Source: Sphingobacteriaceae bacterium (lineage in GTDB: Bacteria > Bacteroidota > Bacteroidia > Sphingobacteriales > Sphingobacteriaceae). Taken from it: a stretch of 64,000 nucleotides of DNA. The stretch lies in NCBI GenBank assembly GCA_903644075.1, contig CAHJXH010000001.1, positions 1 to 64,000 on the forward strand. Direction: 5' to 3'. Positions 33,676 through 42,771 of the stretch are shown in pieces; positions within the stretch are counted from its first letter, which is position 1; each line of letters opens with the position of its first letter. Made by a program: the position numbers and the translations under genes. Below the pieces are notes generated by a model. That model was given only the letters and a program-made list of their open reading frames with translations. It was not told the origin of the DNA and made no database searches.

Positions 33676-36063
33676 ATGATTAAAAACTATATAAAAATAG
33701 CCTGGAGAAACCTGGTTAAGCAAAAGCTTTATAGCCTTATTAATATTGGCGGGCTTGCTGTTGGTTTGGCTGTTTGTATGACGATAATGTTGTACGTAGC
33801 CCATGAAATGAGCTATGATACCTTTCATAAGAATGCGAACCGTATTTTTATACCGCACGCCAAATTCACAATTGCCGGTAATACCATGAATATGGATAAT
33901 ATGAGTTATGTATCGGCTCCTATTATCAAACAAAACCAGCCAACGGTAGAAAGCTATATGCGCACATTGGGATATCCACGCCCAGTAATTGTAAGCCCTG
34001 CTGCATCACCGACACATAAATTCTCTGAGAATAACCTGTTGTTTGCTGATCCCAATTTTTTTAAATTCTTTTCTTTTAAGCTTATTTCGGGTAGTGTTAC
34101 AGATGCCCTTAAGAATCCATTCTCTGTGGTTTTATCGCAAGATATGGCTAAAAAATATTTTGGCTCAGAGAATCCTATGGGTAAAACCATTAGTATCAGA
34201 ACAGATACTGTTTGTAATTATATGGTAACAGGTGTTGCCGAAAATAATCCTTCTAACTCGTCAATCAAGTTCAATTTCGTTACGCCCAACTCAAGTTTAC
34301 TAGCCATGAAAGAGGCTCGGGAATATAAAGGCGAACCGCGTTTGGCGCTGGGGTCTTTTAATATCTACCTGCTTTTAAAACATACAGCAGATACTACGGC
34401 TTTAAGAAAAGGACTGCAATTAATGGCCACGAAGGCTAAAGATTTTGATAAGGAGACTTATTCCCTTTCATCAATCACAGACACGCATTTGAAAAATAAT
34501 TTTGACGATCAATCTAAAATAAAATATCTCAAAATATTTCCACTTGTTGCGTTGCTTATATTGGTGTTGGCCCTGGTAAACTACATGAGCCTGTCTACCG
34601 CGCGGGCAACTTTACGAGCCAAAGAGGTTGGAGTACGCAAAGTATCCGGCGCCAGCCGTAAAACTATTGCCACGCAATTTTATGTCGAATCGGCATTGTT
34701 TGCTGTCATCTCCTTTGTATTGGGATACCTGCTTTGTTATGCATTTAAGCCATGGTTTTTAAATGCATTGGAGCTTAAAATTGATAACACATTTTTATAT
34801 AGTCCATTGGTGTTAACCATGCTTGCAGCACTGCTGTTTATTACCGTGTTGGTTGCAGGTAGCTATCCATCATTAGTGTTATCGGCATTTAAACCTGTTG
34901 TTACCTTGAAAGGAAAAATGAGTAAACAAGCGGGTGGGGTAGTTGTGAGAAAAGTTTTTACCACACTACAGTTTACCATTTCGGTTGCGTTAATTATTTG
35001 CGGAATAGTGATTGACCGGCAGCTTTATTATTTAAGGCATGCTGACACAGGTGTAAAGCATGACAATGTGGTTATGATACCAGTTGCCAAAAGTTTCGGG
35101 AAAAACTATCCCTCATTTAAAAGAGATGTTGAGGCATTAGCCGGTATTAGCAGTGTTGCAACAGCACATTATGCTTTGTTTAAAGGCTATGATATGTATT
35201 TTATCAACGGAAAAACTAAAGATGAGAGCTTCGTTTTACCCGCAATGGATGTTGATGAGCATTTTGCAAGTACACTTGGATTAAAGTGGAAATTTAAACC
35301 GATATCTGCAACCGGCAATATCCAAACTGTTATTATTAATGAAGCAGCCATTAAAGGGTTGCATCTTCCGGCCAATCCTGTGGGTACGTATATTACTTCT
35401 GGTCCCGGTAAAAATGAAATAACAGGGGTAGTAAAGAATTTCAATTTCAAATCAATGGAGTTTGCGATAGAGCCATTGGGTTTATACGTAGTGCGCGATA
35501 CGTCATCTTTTTGGCGTATGGCCGGTTGTAATTTGTTTGCCAAAATTAAACCGCATACCAATTTACCTACTATGATCAATACCCTCGAAGGTATTTATAA
35601 AAAGTATGATAAAGACACTCCCTTTAGCTACTCATTTGCCGACGATACTTTTAACGAACAATATAAAGCCGAAGACAGGCTGGCATCTATCTTTAGTATT
35701 TTTACCTGTATAACCGTTATTTTGGCCATTCTTGGTTTGTTTGGGCTTGCTGCCTTTACCATAGAACAGCGCACCAAAGAGATAGGTATCCGCAAGGTTT
35801 TAGGTGCTAGTGTTACCGCCATAACCACATTACTTTCTAAAGATTTCTTAAAACTGGTACTGTTGGCCATTGTAGTTGCTTCGCCCATTGCATGGTGGTG
35901 TATGAACAACTGGCTGCAAGGGTTTGCTTATCGTATTACCATATCGTGGTGGCTGTTTGTGTTGGTAGGGGTGGTAATTGTGCTGCTTACCCAAATTACG
36001 GTTTGCTTAAATGCCATCCGATCGGCAGTGGCCAACCCGGTAAAGAGCCTGAGAAGTGAATGA
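33676..36063 (+). CDS. Permease 4, MacB/FtsX-type ABC exporter subunit
   Basis: 795 residues with the duplicated core/FtsX layout. Coupling motifs are RAKEVGVRKVSGAS (note S for L) and RTKEIGIRKVLGAS; the end is NPVKSLRSE. It is clearly more distant from permeases 2 and 3: the first periplasmic domain has its own sequence (AKFTIAGNTMNMDNMSYVSA) and the second helix pair is Ala/Val/Leu-rich (FTTLQFTISVALIICGIVID). It lies 102 nt after permease 3 in unit 1, again with heptad repeats between. The start is an ATG directly after a heptamer array. Confidence 0.92.
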   Translation: MIKNYIKIAWRNLVKQKLYSLINIGGLAVGLAVCMTIMLYVAHEMSYDTFHKNANRIFIPHAKFTIAGNTMNMDNMSYVSAPIIKQNQPTVESYMRTLGYPRPVIVSPAASPTHKFSENNLLFADPNFFKFFSFKLISGSVTDALKNPFSVVLSQDMAKKYFGSENPMGKTISIRTDTVCNYMVTGVAENNPSNSSIKFNFVTPNSSLLAMKEAREYKGEPRLALGSFNIYLLLKHTADTTALRKGLQLMATKAKDFDKETYSLSSITDTHLKNNFDDQSKIKYLKIFPLVALLILVLALVNYMSLSTARATLRAKEVGVRKVSGASRKTIATQFYVESALFAVISFVLGYLLCYAFKPWFLNALELKIDNTFLYSPLVLTMLAALLFITVLVAGSYPSLVLSAFKPVVTLKGKMSKQAGGVVVRKVFTTLQFTISVALIICGIVIDRQLYYLRHADTGVKHDNVVMIPVAKSFGKNYPSFKRDVEALAGISSVATAHYALFKGYDMYFINGKTKDESFVLPAMDVDEHFASTLGLKWKFKPISATGNIQTVIINEAAIKGLHLPANPVGTYITSGPGKNEITGVVKNFNFKSMEFAIEPLGLYVVRDTSSFWRMAGCNLFAKIKPHTNLPTMINTLEGIYKKYDKDTPFSYSFADDTFNEQYKAEDRLASIFSIFTCITVILAILGLFGLAAFTIEQRTKEIGIRKVLGASVTAITTLLSKDFLKLVLLAIVVASPIAWWCMNNWLQGFAYRITISWWLFVLVGVVIVLLTQITVCLNAIRSAVANPVKSLRSE

Positions 36064-36148
36064 AATTTTAGAAGAAGGATAAAAGATTGAATACGAAAGA
36101 CCAATAACAGATAAAGACCAAAAGATATAAGATAATAAGACTGGCCCC

Positions 36149-36169
36149 CGAAAACTGATAACGGACACC
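36149..36169 (+). repeat. Degenerate heptamer array before permease 5 (3 units)
   Basis: GAAAACT, GATAACG, GACACCC, followed by AAAACTA and then 6 nt to the ATG at 36183. This is the most decayed array of the set. Confidence 0.7.
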
Positions 36170-36182
36170 CAAAACTAAAACG

Positions 36183-38633
36183 ATGTTTAAAAATTATCTA
36201 AAAGTAGCTTTACGAAGCTTGTTGAAGCGCAAAGCTTTTAGCCTGATCAACATTTTGGGCCTGGCCACAGGTATGGCTGTTTGTTTACTCATCGTTTTGT
36301 TTATACAGGACGAGCTGAGTTATGATAAGTTTCAGGACAAAGGTGATCGTATTTATCGAATAGCGCTCGACCGTATTTATCCCGGCAGATCAACTTCATA
36401 TGCTATTATCCCATCTTCAATTGGTGATGCGGCAAAGCGTGAATTCCCGGAGGTTGAGCAATTTACAAGAATGTTTGATGCCGTTGGTAATGGTACCTTC
36501 CCCCTTAAATATGGCGACAAGATTTTTGAGGAAAGAAAAGTGTTATTTGTCGATTCTAACTTTTTCAATGTATTTAGTTACAAAGCACTTGCCGGTAACC
36601 CACTCAGTGCTTTAACTAAAGCCAATAATGTGGTTATTACCGAGAGTACGGCGAAACGTATTTTTGGTTCTGCAGATCAGGCTATAGGCAAACAGTTTTT
36701 GGTTGACCAGAATAATGGTAACCCCAACTTTGTAATCAGCGCTGTTGTACAGGATTGGCCTCAAAACTCACACTTTAAATTTAATATGCTGATATCTGCT
36801 ATCAGCTTTCCGTTTGTCAATCAGCCCAATTATACCGGGTTTTCATGTTACACTTATTTGTTGCTTAAACCAGGTGTTTCGCCTCAGGCAGTGGATGCCA
36901 GAATGCCGCTAATTATCAAGAAATATGTATCGGGTGAAATAGGCCGCGCTTTTGGCGAAACTTATGAGCAGTTTACCGCTGCGGGCAATGGCTACCATTA
37001 CTATCTACAGCCGCTTACTAAGATCCACCTGATCTCAGACCTCGAATCAGAACTCAGCGTAAACGGCAGCATGACTACCATTTACATGTTTAGTGCAATT
37101 GCCATATTTATACTGGTACTGGCTTGTATCAATTTTATCAACTTGTCTACTTCATTATCGGTCGAGCGTGCCAAAGAAGTAGGCATCCGCAAAACCTTTG
37201 GTTCTGATAAGCAATCAATCATTTACCAGTTTTTAACCGAATCTGTTATCATCAGTTTAATGAGTTTGGTTATAGCCTTTGGGATGATACTGCTGCTGTT
37301 GCCGCTGTTTAATCAAATTGCAGATAAAAATCTTTCGGCATTATATTTTATTACGCCGTTACATTTGCTGCTACTCATTGCGTTCGCTATCGTATTGGGC
37401 GGCATCGCGGGCGTGTATCCGGCATTTATTCTGTCGTCATTTAATCCTATCACGGTTTTAAAAGGCAGGTTTAAATCCAATAAATACGGTTTATTTCTGC
37501 GGAATGGCTTAGTGATCTTCCAGTTCAGTATATCTATCGTGCTCATCATAGCTACGATTATTGTAAACCAGCAAATCAATTTTATGCAGGGTGATAAGCT
37601 GGGCTTTAAGAAAGACCATATAATTGTGGTGAATAATGCTGTTGTACTTAATAAACAAACCAGGGCTTTTAAAACTGAATTACTGAAGATACCCGGTGTT
37701 GAGTCGGTAAGCGGCACATCAACTATGCCCGGCGACCAGGGCTTTTTTGGGGTAAGCTTTACGCCCGAAGGTTCTAAACAATCTATAACGGGCCGCGGCA
37801 TTGTGGTTGATGAAAATTTCGCCAAAGTACTGGGCCTGCAAATTAATAAGGGCAGGTTTTTTTCAGAATCGTATCCCACAGATTCGCTCGGGGTAGTACT
37901 TAACGAAAAAGCTGTAAGCGAGATGGGGCTTAAAAACCCAATAGGTGCGCGGCTAACCAGCCCCGGCGATACGCTTAAAAATGGTACTAATGTTATTAAT
38001 ACTGTGATAGGCGTGGTTAAAGATTTCCATTACCAATCCCTGCATCAAAAAATTACGCCGCTGATATTCATCAACAGTAAGCGCAATAATAACATCTATG
38101 GCGCTATAGCTGTAAAAGTAAAGTCTGACCATTTCCAAAACACATTGAACAGCATTCAGCATACCTGGGATAGTTTCGTAAAGGATCATCCCTATCACTA
38201 TAGTTTCCTAGACCAAACCGTGGCCGAGCAATACCATGCCGAGCAAACCACACAAAAAGTATTCAGTGTGTTTACGGTACTGGCTATTTTTATTGCCTGT
38301 ATTGGTTTAATGGGGTTGGCGGCTTATGCAACCCAGCAACGCATCAGGGAGATCGGCATCCGTAAAGTATTGGGCGCATCTATAAGTGGCATTGTAAGCA
38401 TGCTTTCGGTAGATTTCCTGAAACTGATCCTGTTTGCAAGCCTGGTAGCTTTCCCAATAGCTTGGTTTGCTATGTACAGCTGGCTGCAAAACTTTGCTTA
38501 CCGTATTACCATCAACTGGCTGGTATTTATACTGGCAGCAGGTATTTCGATACTGATAGCCATGCTTACTATTAGTTTCCAGGCTATTAAAGCGGCACTA
38601 ATGAACCCGATTAAGAGTTTGAGAAGCGAATAG
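36183..38633 (+). CDS. Permease 5, MacB/FtsX-type ABC exporter subunit
   Basis: 816 residues in the duplicated layout. The first coupling motif is altered to RAKEVGIRKTFGSD, while the second is standard (RIREIGIRKVLGAS, with RIR for RTK). It ends NPIKSLRSE. The first FtsX core reads NLSTSLSVERAKE where the others have ARS/AQS, so this copy has diverged at the ATPase-facing side. It could still work with the common ATPase. Neighbours: permease 4 (119 nt before) and permease 6 (108 nt after). Confidence 0.92.
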   Translation: MFKNYLKVALRSLLKRKAFSLINILGLATGMAVCLLIVLFIQDELSYDKFQDKGDRIYRIALDRIYPGRSTSYAIIPSSIGDAAKREFPEVEQFTRMFDAVGNGTFPLKYGDKIFEERKVLFVDSNFFNVFSYKALAGNPLSALTKANNVVITESTAKRIFGSADQAIGKQFLVDQNNGNPNFVISAVVQDWPQNSHFKFNMLISAISFPFVNQPNYTGFSCYTYLLLKPGVSPQAVDARMPLIIKKYVSGEIGRAFGETYEQFTAAGNGYHYYLQPLTKIHLISDLESELSVNGSMTTIYMFSAIAIFILVLACINFINLSTSLSVERAKEVGIRKTFGSDKQSIIYQFLTESVIISLMSLVIAFGMILLLLPLFNQIADKNLSALYFITPLHLLLLIAFAIVLGGIAGVYPAFILSSFNPITVLKGRFKSNKYGLFLRNGLVIFQFSISIVLIIATIIVNQQINFMQGDKLGFKKDHIIVVNNAVVLNKQTRAFKTELLKIPGVESVSGTSTMPGDQGFFGVSFTPEGSKQSITGRGIVVDENFAKVLGLQINKGRFFSESYPTDSLGVVLNEKAVSEMGLKNPIGARLTSPGDTLKNGTNVINTVIGVVKDFHYQSLHQKITPLIFINSKRNNNIYGAIAVKVKSDHFQNTLNSIQHTWDSFVKDHPYHYSFLDQTVAEQYHAEQTTQKVFSVFTVLAIFIACIGLMGLAAYATQQRIREIGIRKVLGASISGIVSMLSVDFLKLILFASLVAFPIAWFAMYSWLQNFAYRITINWLVFILAAGISILIAMLTISFQAIKAALMNPIKSLRSE

Positions 38634-38710
38634 TTTTTGGAAGAAGGATTGAGGGACAAAAGATAAAGGACTTTACAGGAAGCTGAAAAGAAAAGATAAA
38701 GGACAGGGCT

Positions 38711-38738
38711 GACAACCGACAACTGAAAACTGACAACC
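38711..38738 (+). repeat. GAYAACN heptamer array before permease 6 (4 units)
   Basis: GACAACC, GACAACT, GAAAACT, GACAACC, ending 3 nt before the ATG at 38742. A purine-rich heptad stretch (38638-38708) precedes it. Confidence 0.9.
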
Positions 38739-38741
38739 AAT

Positions 38742-41120
38742 ATGATAAAGAACTATTTTAAAATTGCATGGCGTAAGCTTAAAAAGAACAGACTGTATTC
38801 GTTTGTAAATATATTGGGTTTAACTGCCGGTTTGGCCAGTTGCCTGTTGATAGGTTTATATTTATATAACGAGTTAAGCTACGATAACTTCCATCAGAAT
38901 GCCGACCGTATTGCAAGGCTGACGATGGAGTATAATCATGGTAGTACCACTAAAACTGCCGTTACCGGAACTAAAGAAGGCCCGCAACTGAAAAGAATGT
39001 TCCCCGAGGTTGAAGATTATGTAAGGACTGTAAAGTACGGAGGCATTTTCAATAAGGATGGCAAGATCTTCCGCGAAGCGAACGTATTGTATACCGATCA
39101 GCCTTTCTTTAAGATGTTCTCATTTAACTTGTTAAAAGGCAGCCCGGCAAATGCGCTTTCGGCGCCCGATCGTATTGTGATTACATCGGCCATGGCCAAA
39201 AAATATTTCGGCGATGCAGAACCGATGGGCCAAACATTGAAATTAGATAACAAGGCTTACGTAGTAAGCGGGGTGACCGGAGATCTGCCTCCCAATTCAC
39301 AGATCCGCTTTGATTTTGTGGTACCTTTTACTGTGCTTTCTGCGGCTAAAAACGAAGAATGGTTTACAGCTAATTATGTTACTTATCTGTTGCTGAAAAA
39401 CTCTGGCAATATAAAACCATTGCAAAAGCAAATTAGCACTTATATGCAGCAAGTGAGTGCCGGCGAGCTTAAAATGACCGGTAAAGAGTACCTCACTTTA
39501 AATCTCGAACCATTGAAAAGTGTCCATCTGCATTCGCAATTAGCAGGCCTGGAGCCGAATGGAAACCTCACTTATATTTACATTCTCTTTAGTATTGCGC
39601 TGCTTATCCTTTTTATTGCTGCGGTTAACTATACCAACCTGGCAGTAGCACAATCAGCCGGGCGCAGTGCCGAAATCAGTATCCGCAAAGTGTTGGGTGC
39701 AAGTAGCATGCAATTGTTCAGGCAGTTTATTGGCGAGTCGGTATTTTTTACAACTGTGGCTACTGTGCTTGCCGTATTGGTAGCTTATGCTTTGTTGCCT
39801 CAATTTAATGCCATGGCCGGCAAAAGTTTTACAACCAAAGATTTGCTGAACCCTGTTGTATTAATACTGCTAATGGTTTTGAGTATCGTTATCAGCTTTA
39901 TTGCCGGGGCGTATCCATCGCTATTATTATCTAATGTAAATATCATCAAACTCTTAAAGTCAGGCTTTTCATTTACAGGTAATACATCGTTACGCCAAGC
40001 GCTTATTATTTTTCAGTTTGTTATTTCCTTCTTCCTCATTATATCTACAAGCGTTATTATTCGTCAGCTTAATTATATCCAGACTAAGGATGTAGGCTAT
40101 AACCGTAAAAATGTAATTGTTTTGCCGCTCGATTATACTTTGTATCCAGCCGTTAGTACCCTGAAAACGCAAATGGCTGCCGTACCAAATGTAGAGCAGG
40201 TGAGCGTGGCTAACTCTTCACCGGTTAATGTAGGCTGGGGCGATGGCATTACTACCCACGACGGCAAAAAGGTAATGGTAAACTGTATACCTGCCGATGA
40301 AAACTTTGTATCAATGTTTAAGCTGAAGGTTTTAGCCGGTGCTAATTTTACCCATGCCGATCTGTTGCAAATGGACACCACTAACAACGGTAAAAACTTT
40401 AGGCATACATTTATTATTAACGAATCGACAGCCAAAGCTTTGGGTTGGACACCGGAGGAAGCCATTGGCAAAACCATTAATAAGGGGAATGATGGCATAG
40501 TAAAGGCTGTGGTAAAGGATTTCAATTTTAGATCACTTCACGACCCGATAACACCTTTGGTTATCTTTTTAGACAATAGCAATACCAACGAACTTTTCTT
40601 AAAAGTGGCCGATAAAAATATCCCGCAGGTATTGCGTGATCTGGAAGTGATCTGGAAACATGAGGCTATTAATAACCCATTCTCATACCATTTTCTGGAT
40701 GATGACTACAATGCCATATACGTTTCAGAACAACGTACAGCAGCCATATTTAAAACCTTCGCTATACTTGCCGTTTTATTAGGTTGTTTAGGCTTGTTTG
40801 CGCTTACGGCTTATTCTGTGCTTAACCGCACTAAAGAAATAGGCATCCGTAAGGTATTGGGCGCATCGGTTAGCAGCATCACCTTAATGCTTTCTAAAAA
40901 CTTTATGAAGCTGGTTTTGATAGCTATTATTATAGCTTCGCCAATTGCGTGGTACGCCATGAACAAGTGGTTGCAGGACTTTACTTACCGCATAGATATT
41001 CAATGGTACCTGTTTGTATTGGCCGGTTTGGTAACCATAATTATTGCCTTTGTAACGGTAAGCTTTCAGTCAATTAAGGCTGCGCTGGGCACTCCGGTTA
41101 AGAGTTTGCGAAGTGAATGA
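38742..41120 (+). CDS. Permease 6, MacB/FtsX-type ABC exporter subunit
   Basis: 792 residues, last permease of unit 1. The first coupling motif is the most changed of the set: RSAEISIRKVLGAS with AQSAG before it. The second is RTKEIGIRKVLGAS in the context SVLNRTKE, not the usual AEQRTKE. It ends TPVKSLRSE instead of NP. The helix order and length match the other copies. 112 nt separate it from the DUF4097-like gene, a gap holding a 32-nt near-palindrome rather than heptamers. Confidence 0.92.
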   Translation: MIKNYFKIAWRKLKKNRLYSFVNILGLTAGLASCLLIGLYLYNELSYDNFHQNADRIARLTMEYNHGSTTKTAVTGTKEGPQLKRMFPEVEDYVRTVKYGGIFNKDGKIFREANVLYTDQPFFKMFSFNLLKGSPANALSAPDRIVITSAMAKKYFGDAEPMGQTLKLDNKAYVVSGVTGDLPPNSQIRFDFVVPFTVLSAAKNEEWFTANYVTYLLLKNSGNIKPLQKQISTYMQQVSAGELKMTGKEYLTLNLEPLKSVHLHSQLAGLEPNGNLTYIYILFSIALLILFIAAVNYTNLAVAQSAGRSAEISIRKVLGASSMQLFRQFIGESVFFTTVATVLAVLVAYALLPQFNAMAGKSFTTKDLLNPVVLILLMVLSIVISFIAGAYPSLLLSNVNIIKLLKSGFSFTGNTSLRQALIIFQFVISFFLIISTSVIIRQLNYIQTKDVGYNRKNVIVLPLDYTLYPAVSTLKTQMAAVPNVEQVSVANSSPVNVGWGDGITTHDGKKVMVNCIPADENFVSMFKLKVLAGANFTHADLLQMDTTNNGKNFRHTFIINESTAKALGWTPEEAIGKTINKGNDGIVKAVVKDFNFRSLHDPITPLVIFLDNSNTNELFLKVADKNIPQVLRDLEVIWKHEAINNPFSYHFLDDDYNAIYVSEQRTAAIFKTFAILAVLLGCLGLFALTAYSVLNRTKEIGIRKVLGASVSSITLMLSKNFMKLVLIAIIIASPIAWYAMNKWLQDFTYRIDIQWYLFVLAGLVTIIIAFVTVSFQSIKAALGTPVKSLRSE

Positions 41121-41202
41121 TTATAACTTTATGTAAATCAATAATTTATTAAATAATTAAAACTTTTTATTAACGATTTACGTATGGAATAACCAAAAAA
41201 AT

Positions 41203-41234
41203 ATGTGATATTTGACTTAAGCCAAATATCACAT
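41203..41234 (+). promoter_or_regulatory. Near-perfect 32-nt palindrome covering the start codon
   Basis: Arms ATGTGATATTTG (41203-41214) and CAAATATCACAT (41223-41234) are perfectly complementary, and the spacer continues the pairing around CTTAAG with one mismatch. The right arm contains the AT of the ATG at 41233. As RNA it would bury the start codon; as DNA it could be an operator. Either way it gives this gene control separate from the permeases. Confidence 0.75.
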
Positions 41235-42261
41235 GAAAACTTTAGGCCTCACACTCGTTCTACTATTTATATGCGGCATTTCATTTGCCCAGGTAAACTG
41301 GACTAATGAACCGCTTATACAAAAGAAAATTAAAGGCACTATACGTAATGTTAGTGTTAAAACCTTGTGTGGCAATATATCTGTAATTGGCACTAATGCC
41401 GAGCCCAGTATAGAGGTATATGTTGATGCCATTAACGAGGCTACTTCATCAAAAGCCGAGCTGAAACGTTTTGTTGAACAGGATTACGCCATTGATATGG
41501 TAGTGCGCGATCACCAATTGATGGTTTCTGCCACCTGTAAGTACGGCGATAGCAACTGGAAAAAGGCCGTAAGCATCTCTTTTAAAATATTTGTTCCGCG
41601 TTCTGTTATTTGTGATCTTACTTCAAAAACAGGAAGTGTAAGCCTGGTGAATTTAGATGGTAACCAAACCTTTAACACAAGTGGCTCTGTAAACCTGGAA
41701 AAGATAACCGGGGTAATTAAAGGGCATACCACAAGTGGAGATATTAACGTTTCTAATTCCGGCCCGGATATTGATTTATCGACCATCAGTGGTGATATCA
41801 TAGCCGTAAATTGCCAGGGCAAGGTTAAACTGAAAACCGACCAGGGAGGCATTAACCTAAGCCGCTTAAAAGGGACTATTGATGCCGAAACATTGGCTGG
41901 TAATATCCTATCTGACGAAATAGATGGTACATTTAACACCCAAACCACAGCGGGTGATATTACGCTAAAGCGGATGACGTGCCATTTAACAGCAACTACT
42001 GCATCGGGCACCATTAATGCCGAATTATCAAAAGCTTGTAAATCAATCAAGCTTAATGCCACCGAGGGCGATGCCAATATTATCCTGACATCAAAAGACG
42101 GCTTTAATTTAAACTGCGAGGGCAAATCCATTAGCGGTGATATGCCTAAAAAGTTTTCGGGGACTAATGATGGTAAAAAACTATCAGGAGCCGTGTTTGG
42201 AGGAGGCATACCGGTAGAGGTGCACGCAGCGTCGGGAGAGGTTAAATTTCAATTTATTTAA
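41233..42261 (+). CDS. DUF4097-like exported beta-strand repeat protein (first copy)
   Basis: 342 residues with a signal peptide (1-19, ending SFA). The body is a series of short beta repeats (KTGSVSLVNLDGNQTFNTSGSVNLEKI, then TTSGDINVSNSG and TISGDIIAVNCQG) typical of DUF4097/adhesin-type beta-solenoids. It is probably periplasmic or surface-attached. It ends unit 1 and is followed by a terminator. A second member closes unit 2 (47917-48960) in the equivalent place. A role in binding or sensing near the exporter is inferred from position only. Confidence 0.82.
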   Translation: MKTLGLTLVLLFICGISFAQVNWTNEPLIQKKIKGTIRNVSVKTLCGNISVIGTNAEPSIEVYVDAINEATSSKAELKRFVEQDYAIDMVVRDHQLMVSATCKYGDSNWKKAVSISFKIFVPRSVICDLTSKTGSVSLVNLDGNQTFNTSGSVNLEKITGVIKGHTTSGDINVSNSGPDIDLSTISGDIIAVNCQGKVKLKTDQGGINLSRLKGTIDAETLAGNILSDEIDGTFNTQTTAGDITLKRMTCHLTATTASGTINAELSKACKSIKLNATEGDANIILTSKDGFNLNCEGKSISGDMPKKFSGTNDGKKLSGAVFGGGIPVEVHAASGEVKFQFI

Positions 42262-42283
42262 ACAATCGGTTTGTTTGATATAG

Positions 42284-42315
42284 AAGAGCGGTACTGGTGT
42301 ACGGCTCTTTTTTTA
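42284..42315 (+). terminator. Unit 1 terminator
   Basis: Stem AAGAGC/GCTCTT with an inner GTAC/GTAC stem, followed by TTTTTTT. It lies 23 nt after the stop codon of the first DUF4097-like gene and 36 nt before operator B, so transcription of units 1 and 2 is separated. Confidence 0.85.
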
Positions 42316-42350
42316 TGCCTTGATTTCTATAAATCAATAGCTTACATAGT

Positions 42351-42389
42351 GTATCGAAACCGTACGCACCTTGTTACACAACCGAACAC
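42351..42389 (+). promoter_or_regulatory. Operator B: four GTA-type boxes at 11-bp spacing
   Basis: GTATC, GTACG, GTTAC and GAACA start at 1, 12, 23 and 34 of the site, with CC before boxes 2 and 4. It aligns with operators A and C without gaps. It lies 140 nt upstream of the 88-residue secreted protein gene. Extra GTAC boxes at 42444, 42454 and 42465 continue at 10-11 bp spacing over the promoter itself. Confidence 0.75.
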
Positions 42390-42417
42390 TATTTGATGTT
42401 TTATTGATTTTAATTAT

Positions 42418-42455
42418 TTGATATTCAGCAACTTAATTGTTTGGTACGAATTTGT
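42418..42455 (+). promoter_or_regulatory. Promoter B: IHF-like block and sigma-54-like -24/-12
   Basis: TTGATATTCAGCA starts 67 bp after the first operator box, exactly as in promoter A. ATTCAGCAACTTA (42423-42435) is one mismatch from the IHF consensus. TTGGTACG (42441-42448) and TTTGT (42451-42455) are the candidate -24/-12 elements; the spacing is 1 nt short of the standard. Confidence 0.55.
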
Positions 42456-42490
42456 ACTTAAAATGTACGGTTCAACAAACTTATCGGTAA

Positions 42491-42757
42491 ATGAAAGCAC
42501 TCAAAAATATATTAGCTATTGGCATTTTAGGAATTGCGCTGGTGGCTTCGGCACAAACAACAACCCGTAAAATAGAAAAAGTTAACATCGATAAGCTGAT
42601 TGGCGATGACGGCAAAAGCCTGCATATCAAAATATCGGGCACAAAAGGTGATAAACCCATTAATTTCGAACGGGTATATAACATAAAAGGAATGAGCAAG
42701 CCGCAGGTTGAGGCCATTAAGAAACATGTGTTAGATTCATTGGGGGTTAACAACTAA
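42491..42757 (+). CDS. 88-residue secreted protein, function unknown
   Basis: A signal peptide (residues 1-21, ending VASA before QTTTRK) and a mature part of about 67 residues, lysine-rich and without cysteine (KIEKVNIDKLIGDDGKSLHIKISGTKGDKP). The C-terminal part is helical (SKPQVEAIKKHVLDSL). It is not a lipoprotein. It is the first gene under promoter B and ends 14 nt before permease 7. Position suggests an exporter cofactor, a sensor or a small exported substrate. I do not recognise the family. Confidence 0.75.
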   Translation: MKALKNILAIGILGIALVASAQTTTRKIEKVNIDKLIGDDGKSLHIKISGTKGDKPINFERVYNIKGMSKPQVEAIKKHVLDSLGVNN

Positions 42758-42771
42758 TATAAAACCGAGTT

